Source: Povalibacter uvarum
GTDB lineage: Bacteria; Pseudomonadota; Gammaproteobacteria; Steroidobacterales; Steroidobacteraceae
Assembly (NCBI RefSeq): GCF_014202975.1
Contig: NZ_JACHHZ010000005.1
Coordinates: 604,286-668,285, forward strand
Length of the DNA stretch: 64,000 bases
Reading direction: 5' to 3'
In this document: piece after piece, positions 36,566-45,092 of the stretch
How the letters are laid out: each line of letters starts with the position of its first letter
How positions within the stretch are numbered: the stretch's first letter is position 1
The notes under the pieces: generated by a model
Seen by the model: the letters and a program-made list of their open reading frames with translations, nothing else
Databases searched by the model: none
What the model was told of the DNA's origin: nothing
Program-made: the position numbers and the translations under genes

Positions 36566-37885
36566 ATGAATCGTGTGCTGGCGCTGATCTTTGCCTGCGG
36601 ACTCGTCACGAGTCCAGCCTGGTCTCAGGCCGACGCACCCCCGGAACCGCCGCCCGTCACGGTCATTCATGCGGGTGTGGTGCTTGCCGATCCTGGCGAC
36701 GCGCCTCTCTCCCAGAGAACGATCGTCGTCAGCGCGGGAAGGATCACCGCGGTCGAAGAGGGCTATCAGGCTCTTTCGAAGTACGGCAGCAACGCGACGC
36801 TGATCGATCTTCGCGATCGCTTCGTGCTGCCGGGGCTCATGGACATGCACAAGCACATCGCGATGCCGCTCGATGCCGATGCCCGGACGCTGTCTTCAGA
36901 GGCGCGACTGGCGCTGATGTCGTCGTCGGTCGCGCGGAAGATCCTGCACGCCGGCGTCACGACCGTTCGGGACGTCGGCGACAACACAGGCATCACGTTC
37001 GCCGTCCGCGACTCGATCAACGCCGGCGTCATCGAGGGGCCGCGGGTCTTCGCTGCTGGCCGGATCATTTCTCGGACAGGTGGTCATGGCACGGTGAGGC
37101 AGTCACCCGGCGAACTCGCGTTCGTGCCTGGCGGTTGCGACGGGCCCGAGTCCTGCCGGCGCGTGACCCGCGAGAACATCGAGGCGGGTTCCGACTGGAT
37201 CAAAGTGACAGTCTCGGGGTCTGGCGGCGAAGCCACGGGACAGGCCACCGCCGAGCCGATCATGTTGCCCGAGGAAGTGAACGCAGTGACCGAAGCGGCA
37301 CGTCGTGCTCAACGGCCCGTCGCGGCGCATGCGCACAGCACCGCTGCGATCAATCTCGCGCTGGAAAGCGACGCGCGGACGATCGAGCATGGCGCCTACT
37401 TCGATGATGCGTCGGCGCGGCTGTTCAGGAAGCACGGTGCGTATCTGGTGCCGACTGCCTACGTCGCAGAGTTCGTGAGCAAGCAACTCGAGAAGTTCTC
37501 CAGCATGCCCGGCCGCATGGACGCCGAAGGACTGAAGCGCTGGACTCAGGCCGCGATTGCGAATCCCGGCCGGGCGTGGCGGGCTGGCGTTGCAATGGGT
37601 ATCGGCAGCGACTCAGGCAGCCTGAATGATTCGCACGCGACTGTTCGTGAGATGGAGTTGTTCGTCGCAGCTGGCATTCCCGCGGCTGAGGCGATCAAGG
37701 CCGCTACCGTCAACAATGCAGATATTCTCGGGATGAGCGCGCGCCTCGGCCGGCTGCGTGCGGGTTACGACGCTGATCTGATCGCGGTGCAAGGGAGTCC
37801 GATCGAGGACATTGGGCGACTGCGCGATGTGTCGTTCGTGATGAAGGCGGGGAAGGTGGTGAAGAGTGCGGTGGGAGGAAACTAG
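36566..37885 (+). CDS. Exported amidohydrolase family protein
   Basis: 439 residues with a signal peptide (LALIFACGLVTSPAWSQ). The metal site is complete: GLMDMHKHIA (His95, His97), SDWIKVTVSGSGG for the likely lysine/metal region, AHAHSTAAIN, and GIGSDSGS for the catalytic Asp. ARLGRLRAGYDADLIAVQGS closes the barrel domain. Such periplasmic enzymes (Xaa-Pro dipeptidase-like or imidazolonepropionase-like) hydrolyse amide bonds in unknown substrates. AAGGAG precedes the start. It is probably co-transcribed with the Crp-like regulator. Confidence 0.88.
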   Translation: MNRVLALIFACGLVTSPAWSQADAPPEPPPVTVIHAGVVLADPGDAPLSQRTIVVSAGRITAVEEGYQALSKYGSNATLIDLRDRFVLPGLMDMHKHIAMPLDADARTLSSEARLALMSSSVARKILHAGVTTVRDVGDNTGITFAVRDSINAGVIEGPRVFAAGRIISRTGGHGTVRQSPGELAFVPGGCDGPESCRRVTRENIEAGSDWIKVTVSGSGGEATGQATAEPIMLPEEVNAVTEAARRAQRPVAAHAHSTAAINLALESDARTIEHGAYFDDASARLFRKHGAYLVPTAYVAEFVSKQLEKFSSMPGRMDAEGLKRWTQAAIANPGRAWRAGVAMGIGSDSGSLNDSHATVREMELFVAAGIPAAEAIKAATVNNADILGMSARLGRLRAGYDADLIAVQGSPIEDIGRLRDVSFVMKAGKVVKSAVGGN

Positions 37886-37901
37886 CTGCCGGTCCTCTTG
37901 C

Positions 37902-38013
37902 TGTGGGTCCGACTTTGGTCGGACGTCATGCGAAGCATCCCTCCGTCACTCCCGCGAATGCGGGAGTCCATGCCTCTCAGTCGGATGGATTCCCGCCTGC
38001 GCGGGAATGACGG
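37902..38013. repeat. Two repeat families side by side
   Basis: 37902-37926 is a copy of the GTGGGTCCG-type palindrome (CCGACTTTGGTCGG core). 37943-38013 is an inverted pair of the other palindrome, ACTCCCGCGAATGCGGGAGT and ATTCCCGCCTGCGCGGGAAT. They separate the amidohydrolase stop from the ohr stop, so the region may terminate both transcripts. Confidence 0.75.
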
Positions 38014-38057
38014 AACGCATCGCCATGCGAAGATCGCCACCCACAAAGGGAAGCCGC

Positions 38058-38483
38058 TCACGCCACTGACAACTTCACCTCAATGTTGTTGCGCGTCGCA
38101 TTCGAGTAAGGGCAGACGACGTGCGCGCGTTCCACCAGCGTCTGCGCCACCGAACGCTCGACGCCGGGCAGCGTAACGTGTAGTTCCACTTCAATGCCGA
38201 ACCCGTTGGGAATCGGACCGATGCCGACGGTACCGCGAATGCTCGTGTCGGCGGGCAGCGGGAGCTTGTCGCGAGCCGCAACAAATTTCATGGCGCCGAG
38301 AAAGCACGCGCTGTAGCCGGCAGCGAACAGTTGCTCCGGATTCGTGCCGTCGCCGCCCGCGCCGCCGAGTTCTTTCGGCGTCGAGAGTTTCACTTCGAGT
38401 TTGCCGTCGCTGCTGGCAGCGCGGCCGTCGCGACCGCCGGTCGCAGTCGCCTGAGCGCGATAGAGGACTTTCTCGAGGGCCAT
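38058..38483 (-). CDS. ohr: Organic hydroperoxide resistance protein
   Basis: 141 residues from ATG 38483, with GAGGAG upstream. Both redox cysteines are in place: Cys60 in [10 protein letters not shown] and Cys124 in [12 protein letters not shown]. The length is normal for Ohr. Ohr reduces organic hydroperoxides in the cytoplasm with lipoylated proteins as electron donor. No OhrR-type MarR regulator is beside it. It lies 37 bases downstream of the start-proximal region of the next minus-strand gene's product, that is, after the stop... the neighbouring amidohydrolase at 38521 reads into it, so both may share a transcript. Confidence 0.95.
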   Translation of the reverse strand: MALEKVLYRAQATATGGRDGRAASSDGKLEVKLSTPKELGGAGGDGTNPEQLFAAGYSACFLGAMKFVAARDKLPLPADTSIRGTVGIGPIPNGFGIEVELHVTLPGVERSVAQTLVERAHVVCPYSNATRNNIEVKLSVA

Positions 38484-38520
38484 GCAATTCTCCTCAGGGT
38501 TTTGCGGAAGAACAGGAGTT

Positions 38521-39963
38521 TCAGCTCGCCGCCTTCGCGTTCCAGGCCGCGACCTTGTTGCGAGCATCTTCGAGCATCCGATCCAGCGCGGCCCGGTCGT
38601 AAGCCTGCCCGCGCAGTATGACCGTGCGAATCGATCGTGTTGCACGAATATTGTCGAGCGGATTGGCGTCGAGAATCACCAGGTCTGCTGCCTTGCCGCG
38701 CTCCACCGAGCCGTAGCGATCGAGCAGACCGAACCAGGCCGGACCCGCGCGCGTAGCCGATTGCAGTGCTTGCGCTGGCGTGAGTCCTTTGTCGACGAAT
38801 AGCGCGACTTCATCGTGCAGCCCGATGCCGGGATAGTTGAATGAGTTGAGGAATCCGGCATCGGTCCCGGCCATGATCGTGACGCCCGCCTGCTGCAGCA
38901 TCGGGATCGTAGCCGCGATGCGTTCGTAGCGGGCATGTCGCTGCTCGATCTGTTCCGCGTTCGCTTGTGCTGCCCGCTCAACGCGCCACGCGTAAGTCTT
39001 CTGCAGTCGCGGGCCGATGTACGCCAGGTAGGCATCGTTGTGATGATCGTCGCGGTCGAGGTACGCGATGATGCGGGAGCCGTTCAGTGTCGGCGTGACG
39101 AAGACACCTTTCGATGCGAGATAACGATAGGCCTTCATCGCGGTCGCGCGATCGAAGCCTTTGTCCAGTCGTTCGTTCGCCTGCTCGCGCGTGATACGAC
39201 CGGCGCCGAAATCCGCGGCGATCGCTGCCTCATCTTTCGCGCCGGCGTTGTATGCGTATCCGAGGTGTTCGATCGAGCTCAACCCGGCATCGACGGCCTG
39301 CTTCACTGTGACCGCCATCGGGATGTGGCCCGATGTCTTGAAGCCTGCCGCACGAGCGCGGGTCAGCGCGTAGAGAAAAAGATCCGGCTGCAGCGTGCTG
39401 TCCGTAATTTTCACGAAGTCGACGTCGAGGGTTCTGAGTCGCTCGATCGCGCTGTCGACATCGGATCGCGATCCCGTCTCGATCGTGCCTTTCCAGACCG
39501 GCTTGAGGCCTTCGATTTTCGGGCCGGAGCTGAGCAGCGTCGGGCCGAAGAGCTCACCCTTCGCTATGGCGCGACGCCAGTCCAGGACTTCGGTGGGCAG
39601 ATCGCCGGACGCATCGCGAATGGTCGTGATGCCGTGGGCGACGTACAGCGGCAGCAGCGCCTGGTTCTCTTCGATCAGTTCCGGTCCGCCGCCGAAGTGA
39701 ACGTGCATGTCCCAGAGTCCCGGAATCACGAAGCGGTTCTGAGCGTCGATCGTTTTGGCGGCCGCCCAATCCTTCGCAATGTCCGCATCCTTTCCCACTG
39801 CCGCGATGCGATCACCCGAGAGGGCCACTGCCTGATCCGCAATCAGCCGGGCACGCTCGACATCGACGACGGTGGCATGCCGGATCACGATATCCGCAGG
39901 GCTCTGCGCAAGAACGGAAGAAACCCAGACAGCCGTCAGTGCTGCGGCCAGAAGTCTGCTCAT
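38521..39963 (-). CDS. Exported amidohydrolase family protein
   Basis: 480 residues from ATG 39963; the frame is open further upstream, but the signal peptide ([17 protein letters not shown]) fixes this start. Metal site: [11 protein letters not shown] (His87, His89), the histidines in TSGHIPMA and SSIEHLGYA, and the Asp of MAGTDAGF. It belongs to the same periplasmic amidohydrolase group as the genes at 29185 and 36566, but is only a distant paralogue. Ohr follows 37 bases downstream. Confidence 0.88.
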   Translation of the reverse strand: MSRLLAAALTAVWVSSVLAQSPADIVIRHATVVDVERARLIADQAVALSGDRIAAVGKDADIAKDWAAAKTIDAQNRFVIPGLWDMHVHFGGGPELIEENQALLPLYVAHGITTIRDASGDLPTEVLDWRRAIAKGELFGPTLLSSGPKIEGLKPVWKGTIETGSRSDVDSAIERLRTLDVDFVKITDSTLQPDLFLYALTRARAAGFKTSGHIPMAVTVKQAVDAGLSSIEHLGYAYNAGAKDEAAIAADFGAGRITREQANERLDKGFDRATAMKAYRYLASKGVFVTPTLNGSRIIAYLDRDDHHNDAYLAYIGPRLQKTYAWRVERAAQANAEQIEQRHARYERIAATIPMLQQAGVTIMAGTDAGFLNSFNYPGIGLHDEVALFVDKGLTPAQALQSATRAGPAWFGLLDRYGSVERGKAADLVILDANPLDNIRATRSIRTVILRGQAYDRAALDRMLEDARNKVAAWNAKAAS

Positions 39964-40045
39964 CGCGGATACCTGCTTTCGTGGACCATCGGAGTTCTGT
40001 AACGCCGATGCGCAGGATTTGCAATCGCTGCAGTCCGCGGCTGGA

Positions 40046-40351
40046 CTATCGCTCGGTGCGGGAGCGGTCTTCCTGTTTGACTTCATGGAACGCGACGCCG
40101 TCGATCACGTTGCTTCGTTCGTATCGCACGGGCGCCTGGCGGCGTGCCTGCCGCAATTTCCACCACAGATAAGTGCCGAAGCCGAGGAAGACGATCAGAG
40201 CGATTGCGAATACGACGACGGACATGGCGATTGCTCCCACGAGCACCACGCCGGTCGCGACGGCGGTCACTGCCTTCAGCAGAAACCCTTGCGTGCGCGC
40301 AGCAAGGCCGCCTTGGTGTCCGAGCCTGGGGCGCTCCTGATCGAACTGCAT
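40046..40351 (-). CDS. Small hypothetical membrane protein
   Basis: 101 residues from ATG 40351 (GAGGA 5 bases upstream); ATGs further upstream are possible but lack an RBS. One long hydrophobic region (LLKAVTAVATGVVLVGAIAM, then SVVVFAIALIVFLGFGTYLW) probably forms two helices in a hairpin. A basic segment and a polar tail (VIDGVAFHEVKQEDRSR) follow. I cannot assign a characterised family. A divergent hypothetical gene starts at 40694. Confidence 0.6.
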   Translation of the reverse strand: MQFDQERPRLGHQGGLAARTQGFLLKAVTAVATGVVLVGAIAMSVVVFAIALIVFLGFGTYLWWKLRQARRQAPVRYERSNVIDGVAFHEVKQEDRSRTER

Positions 40352-40693
40352 CGAATTCCTCATCGCTTCAATGGAGACGGAAGCTGGGCGCCGGAAGCCG
40401 GGCGCCTGTAATCGAGACTCATGTGGGGGCGACAAGTTCCAGTGCAAGCACCCCGCGCGCGACGCAGGGTCGGGATTTTGCGGATCAGACGCGCGGAGCG
40501 ATCAGGTCAGCAGAAGCCACTGCGATGCTATCAGGGAAACCGACACGGCGAGTGCCGTCGATCGGCCTTGCGCATGACGATGAGCGGCGGAATTGTCGCT
40601 GTGCAGCGCGGGACTCGACGATTCCGCGGCGGCGGGAGCAGAATCGGGAGGCCACGATGGCAAAGTCCAACCACAGCGGGGTGGGAGGTTCCT

Positions 40694-41056
40694 TTGAGGA
40701 TCAGCTTCATCGATCCGCCGGCCGTGCGGCACCTGGGCGAACTCGCTTCGCTGAAGAAAGCGATCCTCAGTCACTTCGACGGCGACTCCGGGCTGCGCTT
40801 TCATTCGGACGAGGATCGATGGCAGGCCATCCTCAGGCACTACAATCCCACGCAGCGCCTGCTCATCGCGGGACAGATCCGCGAGCTCCTTTCGCGCGAC
40901 GACAGCTTCGTCCTCGCCTTCTGGGACAAGCATTCCGACTACTTCGGCTTCGAGACGGCCGATGAAGTGCGCCAGTACCTGAGCGGAAAGCTGCGCCTGT
41001 TCGAGCAGGACTCGCTCAGCGGCTCACCAGTGCAGGAATCACAACCGCCGCTATGA
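40694..41056 (+). CDS. Hypothetical protein, TTG start
   Basis: 120 residues. The frame is open 90 codons further up, but that part is Arg-rich and looks non-coding. GGAGG stands 5 bases before TTG 40694, from which a normal protein begins (MRISFIDPPAVRHLGELASL). The sequence is helical and polar, with RWQAILRHYNPTQRLLIAGQ and FWDKHSDYFGFETADEVRQY. I do not recognise the family. The 3' end overlaps the converging membrane-protein gene by 41 bases. Confidence 0.55.
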   Translation: MRISFIDPPAVRHLGELASLKKAILSHFDGDSGLRFHSDEDRWQAILRHYNPTQRLLIAGQIRELLSRDDSFVLAFWDKHSDYFGFETADEVRQYLSGKLRLFEQDSLSGSPVQESQPPL

Positions 41057-41648
41057 CCAGAACCAGGATCGCGAGCACGATCCACACGATGATGGATGTC
41101 TTGTACTTGATGTGCGGTGTCGCTGCGACGATATCGGGATAGTCGGATTCGAAGATGCGTTTGCCCTTCGCGGCGAGCATCAGATACAGGATGTACGCGT
41201 TGATGAGCGTACCCAGTGGAAAGCCCAGCAAACCGATGCACGCCAGCACGATCGTCGCGGTGCGAGCCCAGGGCTGGTACCGGCGTATTCCGCGGGCGAC
41301 CGCTGTGAACAGCACTGCCATCACCAGATAGATGGCGATCAGGGCTGAGCCCAGGTTTCCAAGTCCAGCGCCGCTGAACGCGCCTACGAGGAAGAGGACT
41401 CCCGCTACACCGAGGAAGAATGCACCGAGGTAATAGAGCACGCCGATCGACCGGACCGACGCCTCGTGCTTGATGTGCTCCTGCCGGATCTGTTCCATCT
41501 CCGATGTTGCGCCGGAGACGTCATCGACGTGCGCTGTGGGTGGGGCGTAGGGATTGGGTTGGGCGTTCACGATGGCCTGCTGAGGCAGATCTGCCTGATT
41601 GTTGTTATTAGCAGGGGCGATAGTAGTCGGAACGGGTGTGGGCGTCAT
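41016..41648 (-). CDS. Multi-pass membrane protein of unknown function
   Basis: 210 residues from ATG 41648; an ATG at 41681 is an alternative and neither has a strong RBS. The N-terminal 60 residues are polar and Asn/Pro-rich (ANNNNQADLPQQAIVNAQPN). Four helices follow: VLYYLGAFFLGVAGVLFLVG, LIAIYLVMAVLFTAVARGI, TATIVLACIGLLGFPLGTLI and SIIVWIVLAILVLVIAAVVI. The loop FESDYPDIVAATPHIKYKT before the last helix recurs in uncharacterised gammaproteobacterial membrane proteins (recollection, not searched). Confidence 0.65.
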   Translation of the reverse strand: MTPTPVPTTIAPANNNNQADLPQQAIVNAQPNPYAPPTAHVDDVSGATSEMEQIRQEHIKHEASVRSIGVLYYLGAFFLGVAGVLFLVGAFSGAGLGNLGSALIAIYLVMAVLFTAVARGIRRYQPWARTATIVLACIGLLGFPLGTLINAYILYLMLAAKGKRIFESDYPDIVAATPHIKYKTSIIVWIVLAILVLVIAAVVIPALVSR

Positions 41649-41771
41649 CTTCGCCAGTAGCGTCCCAGCCCGCGGGCTCATGTGCTTCGGGCGTCCGTCT
41701 CAAGCGCATCGAAGTCATGCTGGTCGCAAGCCCCCCGTCACCGGCACCGATGTTCCGAAGCTATTCCCACA

Positions 41772-41799
41772 TTGACAAGAAGGCGTGCACACTCATTAT
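41772..41799 (+). promoter_or_regulatory. Candidate sigma-70 promoter for the YwqG-like lipoprotein gene
   Basis: TTGACA at 41772-41777, a 16-base spacer, then CATTAT at 41794-41799, about 40 bases before the ATG at 41841. The -35 is perfect and the -10 matches 4 of 6. Confidence 0.4.
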
Positions 41800-41840
41800 T
41801 CGGAGCATCTTCCGTCTCCAGCGGTCGGCAACAACGTTCG

Positions 41841-42773
41841 ATGAGGTCCATTGTGAAATGCTTGCTGCGCATCTTCGCCCTCGCACTTGCAGCGCTCACC
41901 TCTGGATGCGATGGCGCCGACCACGTGCCTGGAATGGAGGACCTTCCGAAAGAACTCGCACCCTACGCGCGCAGAATCGCGAGTTCGAGACTGCCGCATA
42001 TCTCCGTCACGCCCGTCCGTGCCCAGACGAAGCCGTGGGAGAGCAAGCTCCTCGGTGTCCCGTACTTTCCCAAGGATAGACGCTGGCCCGTCGATCGCGA
42101 CGGCAAGCCGCTGGTCATGCTCGCGCAGATCAATTTCGCGGAGATGCCGCCGCTCGAAGGTTATCCCACCGAAGGCATCTTGCAGTTGTACGTTTCGCCG
42201 GGATACGACGATTCACACGGTTGGGGAATGCGCTTCGACGGCACGCATGAGTCGGAGCTCGCCCGCCTCACCGATTACAGCTACTTTCGCGCTGTGTACT
42301 TTCCCACCGTATCGCACGATGCTGAGAACTTGATCAGTGAGACGCCACAGATAGAGTTCAGCGAAGAGTACGGTTTCCCGATCTCGGGCGAAGCGCGGCT
42401 GATCTTCAAAGCAGACACGAGCTACGTCAGGCACGATGACTACCGGTTCCGGCGCTATTTCGGCAAGGACGGGTATGACTTCTTCTACGATGACGATTCC
42501 GTTCGGAACGACCTCGTCGATGAATACGACCAGTTCATCGGTGGTCGCTACTACCAAGGACGCATAGGCGGCTACTCGCGCGTCGAGCAACATGATCCTC
42601 GCCTGGATTTCCCCAAGGAAGAATGGCTGCTCCTTTTCAGCCTCGACAGCTTCGTGACGAATGAGTACTCGGCGGAATGGGCAGACGGCGGCGTCGGCAA
42701 TTTCTACATACGACCGAGGGATCTAGCCAAACGTGATTTCAGCGAGGTGATGTATTACTGGGACTGCGGGTGA
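41841..42773 (+). CDS. YwqG-like (DUF1963) lipoprotein
   Basis: 310 residues from ATG 41841. The lipobox (LTSGC) puts the lipid on Cys23. The body matches the YwqG/DUF1963 pattern: KLLGVPYFPKDRRWPVDRDG, PLVMLAQINFAEMPPLEGYP, GILQLYVSPG, and near the end WLLLFSLDSF and GNFYIRPRDLAKRDFSEVMY. Most YwqG proteins are cytoplasmic and of unknown function, so the lipoprotein signal is a notable variation. A TTGACA-type promoter precedes it, and a 17-base palindrome follows at 42791. Confidence 0.82.
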   Translation: MRSIVKCLLRIFALALAALTSGCDGADHVPGMEDLPKELAPYARRIASSRLPHISVTPVRAQTKPWESKLLGVPYFPKDRRWPVDRDGKPLVMLAQINFAEMPPLEGYPTEGILQLYVSPGYDDSHGWGMRFDGTHESELARLTDYSYFRAVYFPTVSHDAENLISETPQIEFSEEYGFPISGEARLIFKADTSYVRHDDYRFRRYFGKDGYDFFYDDDSVRNDLVDEYDQFIGGRYYQGRIGGYSRVEQHDPRLDFPKEEWLLLFSLDSFVTNEYSAEWADGGVGNFYIRPRDLAKRDFSEVMYYWDCG

Positions 42774-42790
42774 ATGGCTCCTGGCCGATT

Positions 42791-42807
42791 GTTGACTTGA
42801 AGTCAAC
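42791..42807. promoter_or_regulatory. Perfect 17-base palindrome
   Basis: GTTGACTTGAAGTCAAC, 8-base arms with a 1-base centre, 17 bases after the YwqG-like stop and 200 bases before the next gene. It has no T-run, so it is more likely an operator than a terminator. The rest of 42808-43006 shows nothing clear. Confidence 0.45.
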
Positions 42808-43006
42808 TCGCCACGATGCCTGCCACGAGCTTGGAGCGCTGTGATCAAGGCTTCACAGGCCGTGCATGATCTGCCCACATCGCACCGCACGCATCACGAC
42901 TATCTTGTTACTCCTTCGCGCGATGCCTGCGGATCTAAGATGAGAGCTGGTTTCACACGGGCGCTGAGACCAAGCGCATCCCTTGGTCGCCGACCTGGAG
43001 TTCACC

Positions 43007-43762
43007 ATGAAACAGACGTCTACAACCGGAGCGCAGGAAAAGGCACCTGCTGTAGCTGATCGCACCACTTACCAATCGCAAATTGATTCCCTGCGAGCTC
43101 GCGAGAAACAGCACAAGAAGGCGGGCGATGCGATTGCTGCCGCCCGGCGGCGGTTACCGATGGTCGAAGTCGAGGGCAGCATCTCGCTGATCGCAGAGCG
43201 AGGTAAGGTGACTCTGCTGGACGCGTTCGAAGGTCGCCGAATGCTGATCGCCTACTACTTCATGTGGCACCACGGGCATTCTGCTGCAGACCAATGCGAG
43301 GGCTGCGCGCTTTACACGACACAGGTCCGTGAGGTGTCCTTCCTTCAGTCGCGCGATATTACTTATGCGACGTTCTGCCAGGGGCCTTCCGAAGCGAGTA
43401 TGTGTTATCGCAAATTCATGGGCTGGGAGTTGCCGTGGTACTCGGTTCAAGGCAAATCGCTCGAGACGCTCCTGGCCGGTCGGCGCGCGAACACGATGTA
43501 CCTCATCTGCTATCTGCGGCAAGGATCGAAGGTGTTCGAGACGTACTGGACGACCGGGCGCGGTGTTGAGGTGATGGGTAACAACTATTCGTTGATGGAC
43601 TTGACGGTCTACGGGCGCCAGGAGTGGTGGGAGGATTCGCCCGATGGCTGGCCGCATCCGTGGAGTGACGACGACGAGAACAATCCGTACCGGATGGACG
43701 GGCGCCCGATCGTTCAATGGCCGCGCGCTCGCGCGGGGTACTCCGACGATCTCGGAACGTGA
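43007..43762 (+). CDS. DUF899 family protein (second copy)
   Basis: 251 residues from ATG 43007 (GGAG 6 bases upstream). It shares the layout of the protein at 11456: [36 protein letters not shown], a CxxC (QCEGC), and LTVYGRQEWWEDSPDGWPHP. Thioredoxin-like fold by family; function not established. The two copies are clearly paralogues but differ in many positions and in their C-termini (this one ends with ARAGYSDDLGT). Confidence 0.87.
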   Translation: MKQTSTTGAQEKAPAVADRTTYQSQIDSLRAREKQHKKAGDAIAAARRRLPMVEVEGSISLIAERGKVTLLDAFEGRRMLIAYYFMWHHGHSAADQCEGCALYTTQVREVSFLQSRDITYATFCQGPSEASMCYRKFMGWELPWYSVQGKSLETLLAGRRANTMYLICYLRQGSKVFETYWTTGRGVEVMGNNYSLMDLTVYGRQEWWEDSPDGWPHPWSDDDENNPYRMDGRPIVQWPRARAGYSDDLGT

Positions 43763-43816
43763 GCGGGAGGTGATGAAGCTCCTGGTGGGCACAGCCCGTC
43801 AAAGACGGCGCAGAAT

Positions 43817-43892
43817 TGGTGGGCCCGCCAGGATTCGAACCTGGAACCAAGGGATTATGAGTCCCCTGCACTAACCGTTGTGCTACAGGCCC
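43817..43892 (-). tRNA. tRNA with CAU anticodon, probably tRNA-Ile2
   Basis: 76 bases including an encoded CCA. Acceptor GGGCCTG pairs with CGGGCCC (one wobble), discriminator A73. D-stem GCAC/GTGC, anticodon stem GGGGA/TCCCT with loop CTCATAA (anticodon CAT), variable region TGGTT, T-stem CCAGG/CCTGG with loop TTCGAAT. The anticodon arm, with a wobble at 27-43, closely resembles E. coli tRNA-Ile2. C4-G69 and C5-G68 match the base pairs that the lysidine synthetase TilS recognises. An automated scan may label it tRNA-Met. There is no integrase next to its 3' end. Confidence 0.9.
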
Positions 43893-44512
43893 ACGGGTCG
43901 CCCCCGGATCGTCGTGAGTCGACGGGACTTATGGTGTGTCCGAGGGACGCGGGGGAGATTTCGGCGCGGATTCTAGCAGCCGGCGGCGTCATACCGCAGA
44001 AACAATCGCCGATTCGGCGGTAAACATATTCCGCGAGCAATCGCAAGAGACTTTCGGAAGGGGTCACGGTGATTGCGCGGCGCATTTGGCTGCGGATTGC
44101 GTCGCGTCGGCGAACTCCGTGCCCGCCGACGGTGAATGGTGCGTCGACGCGACGCCGGATCTTGCGTGAAAACCCCTGTTGCATCGGGCGAGCAACGCGA
44201 TTGGTGTGCGCGCGACAGCTCGGTGGTGATGCGGCGGTGACAACGCTCCGCGAAAAAATTTTTCGCACGCATGTGACTTCGATGTGACGGCGTAACTGCC
44301 GGAAATATTTCGGGCGAGTGCAGATATCCACAGAAGCGGTGGAAAACTTCTGGATAACACGCGCTTGACTTCGCATTTCTGCGGCGGATCATTGCATCCG
44401 CGTTGCATTGATCGTTCTGTGAACAGCAAGCGCGCGCAAGACTCGCAAGCTGATGCAGCCGTTCCTGTCAAGCATGTCGATGTCGAGATTTCGTCACTGG
44501 AGGATCCAAGCG
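43893..44512. other. 620-base region without a recognisable gene
   Basis: Between the tRNA and the DUF3562 gene. Open frames here are short, mostly on the minus strand, and show no family features. It contains the perfect A/T-rich palindrome GCGAAAAAATTTTTCGC (44250-44266). A near-DnaA-box ATATCCACA and a TGGATAAC about 30 bases apart (44326-44360) form an imperfect inverted repeat. The promoter of the DUF3562 gene may be here. An sRNA is possible but unsupported. Confidence 0.4.
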
Positions 44513-44719
44513 ATGGCGTCACTCATTCGACCCGTGCCCGGCAACACCAACGATCGTGCAGCGACCGAAGCAATCGCCCGTGAGATGGACACGGACGTGG
44601 AGCTCGTGAAAGAAATCTACGACGAAGAACTCACGACGCTCGCCAGTGACGCAAAGATCACGCAGTTCCTCGGCGTGCTGACGAGTCGGCGCGTGAAGTT
44701 GCGATTGCGCAAACACTAG
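44513..44719 (+). CDS. DUF3562 family small protein
   Basis: 68 residues from ATG 44513 with GGAGG 9 bases upstream. AIAREMDTDVELVKEIYDEE followed by LTTLASDAKITQFLGVLTSR and the basic end RRVKLRLRKH is the pattern of the DUF3562 family of small, often basic proteins in proteobacteria. No function is established. The helix-rich layout is compatible with a nucleic-acid-associated protein (inference). Confidence 0.8.
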   Translation: MASLIRPVPGNTNDRAATEAIAREMDTDVELVKEIYDEELTTLASDAKITQFLGVLTSRRVKLRLRKH

Positions 44720-44726
44720 CCGCCAG

Positions 44727-44874
44727 GTCACTCCCGCGCAGGCGGGAGTCCATGCCTTGATCCGGATGGATTCCCGCTTTCGCGGGAATGACGAACGCCC
44801 GATCTGCTGTCACTCCCGCGCAGGCGGGAGTCCATGTCTTGATCCGGATGGATTCCCGCTTTCGCGGGAATGAC
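44727..44874. repeat. Tandem duplicate of a 66-base inverted repeat pair
   Basis: The pair GTCACTCCCGCGCAGGCGGG ... TTCCCGCTTTCGCGGGAATG occurs at 44727-44792 and again at 44809-44874, 82 bases apart. The copies are nearly identical (one C/T difference in CATGCCTTGA/CATGTCTTGA). This is the only exact tandem dimer of the repeat in the window. The 44875-45092 sequence after it has no other recognisable feature. Confidence 0.85.
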
Positions 44875-45092
44875 AGGACGGCCGCCCCCTGTGTTCTTTT
44901 CGTATTGCCTGCCCGTCACGCCTCTTTAACCTCCTCAGGGTCGCCGATCCCGTCTGAACCGGTGGTGTCCGCAAATCACCGGCTCTCGCCGTCGGCGACG
45001 ATCGTTCCGTGCAACGACGCCGGAACAGGGATTCGCTCCGCGGCATTGCTGTCGCGTTGTTCTTGCCGGCAAGTCGTCGTCCGGAGGCGTCG

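Noticed and set aside
40144..40965. A 273-codon plus-strand frame
   Set aside because: Out of frame with the better-supported gene at 40694, Arg-rich and antisense to the small membrane protein.
43855..44522. Minus-strand frames next to the tRNA
   Set aside because: They overlap the tRNA or each other, are Arg-rich and show no family similarity; treated as non-coding.
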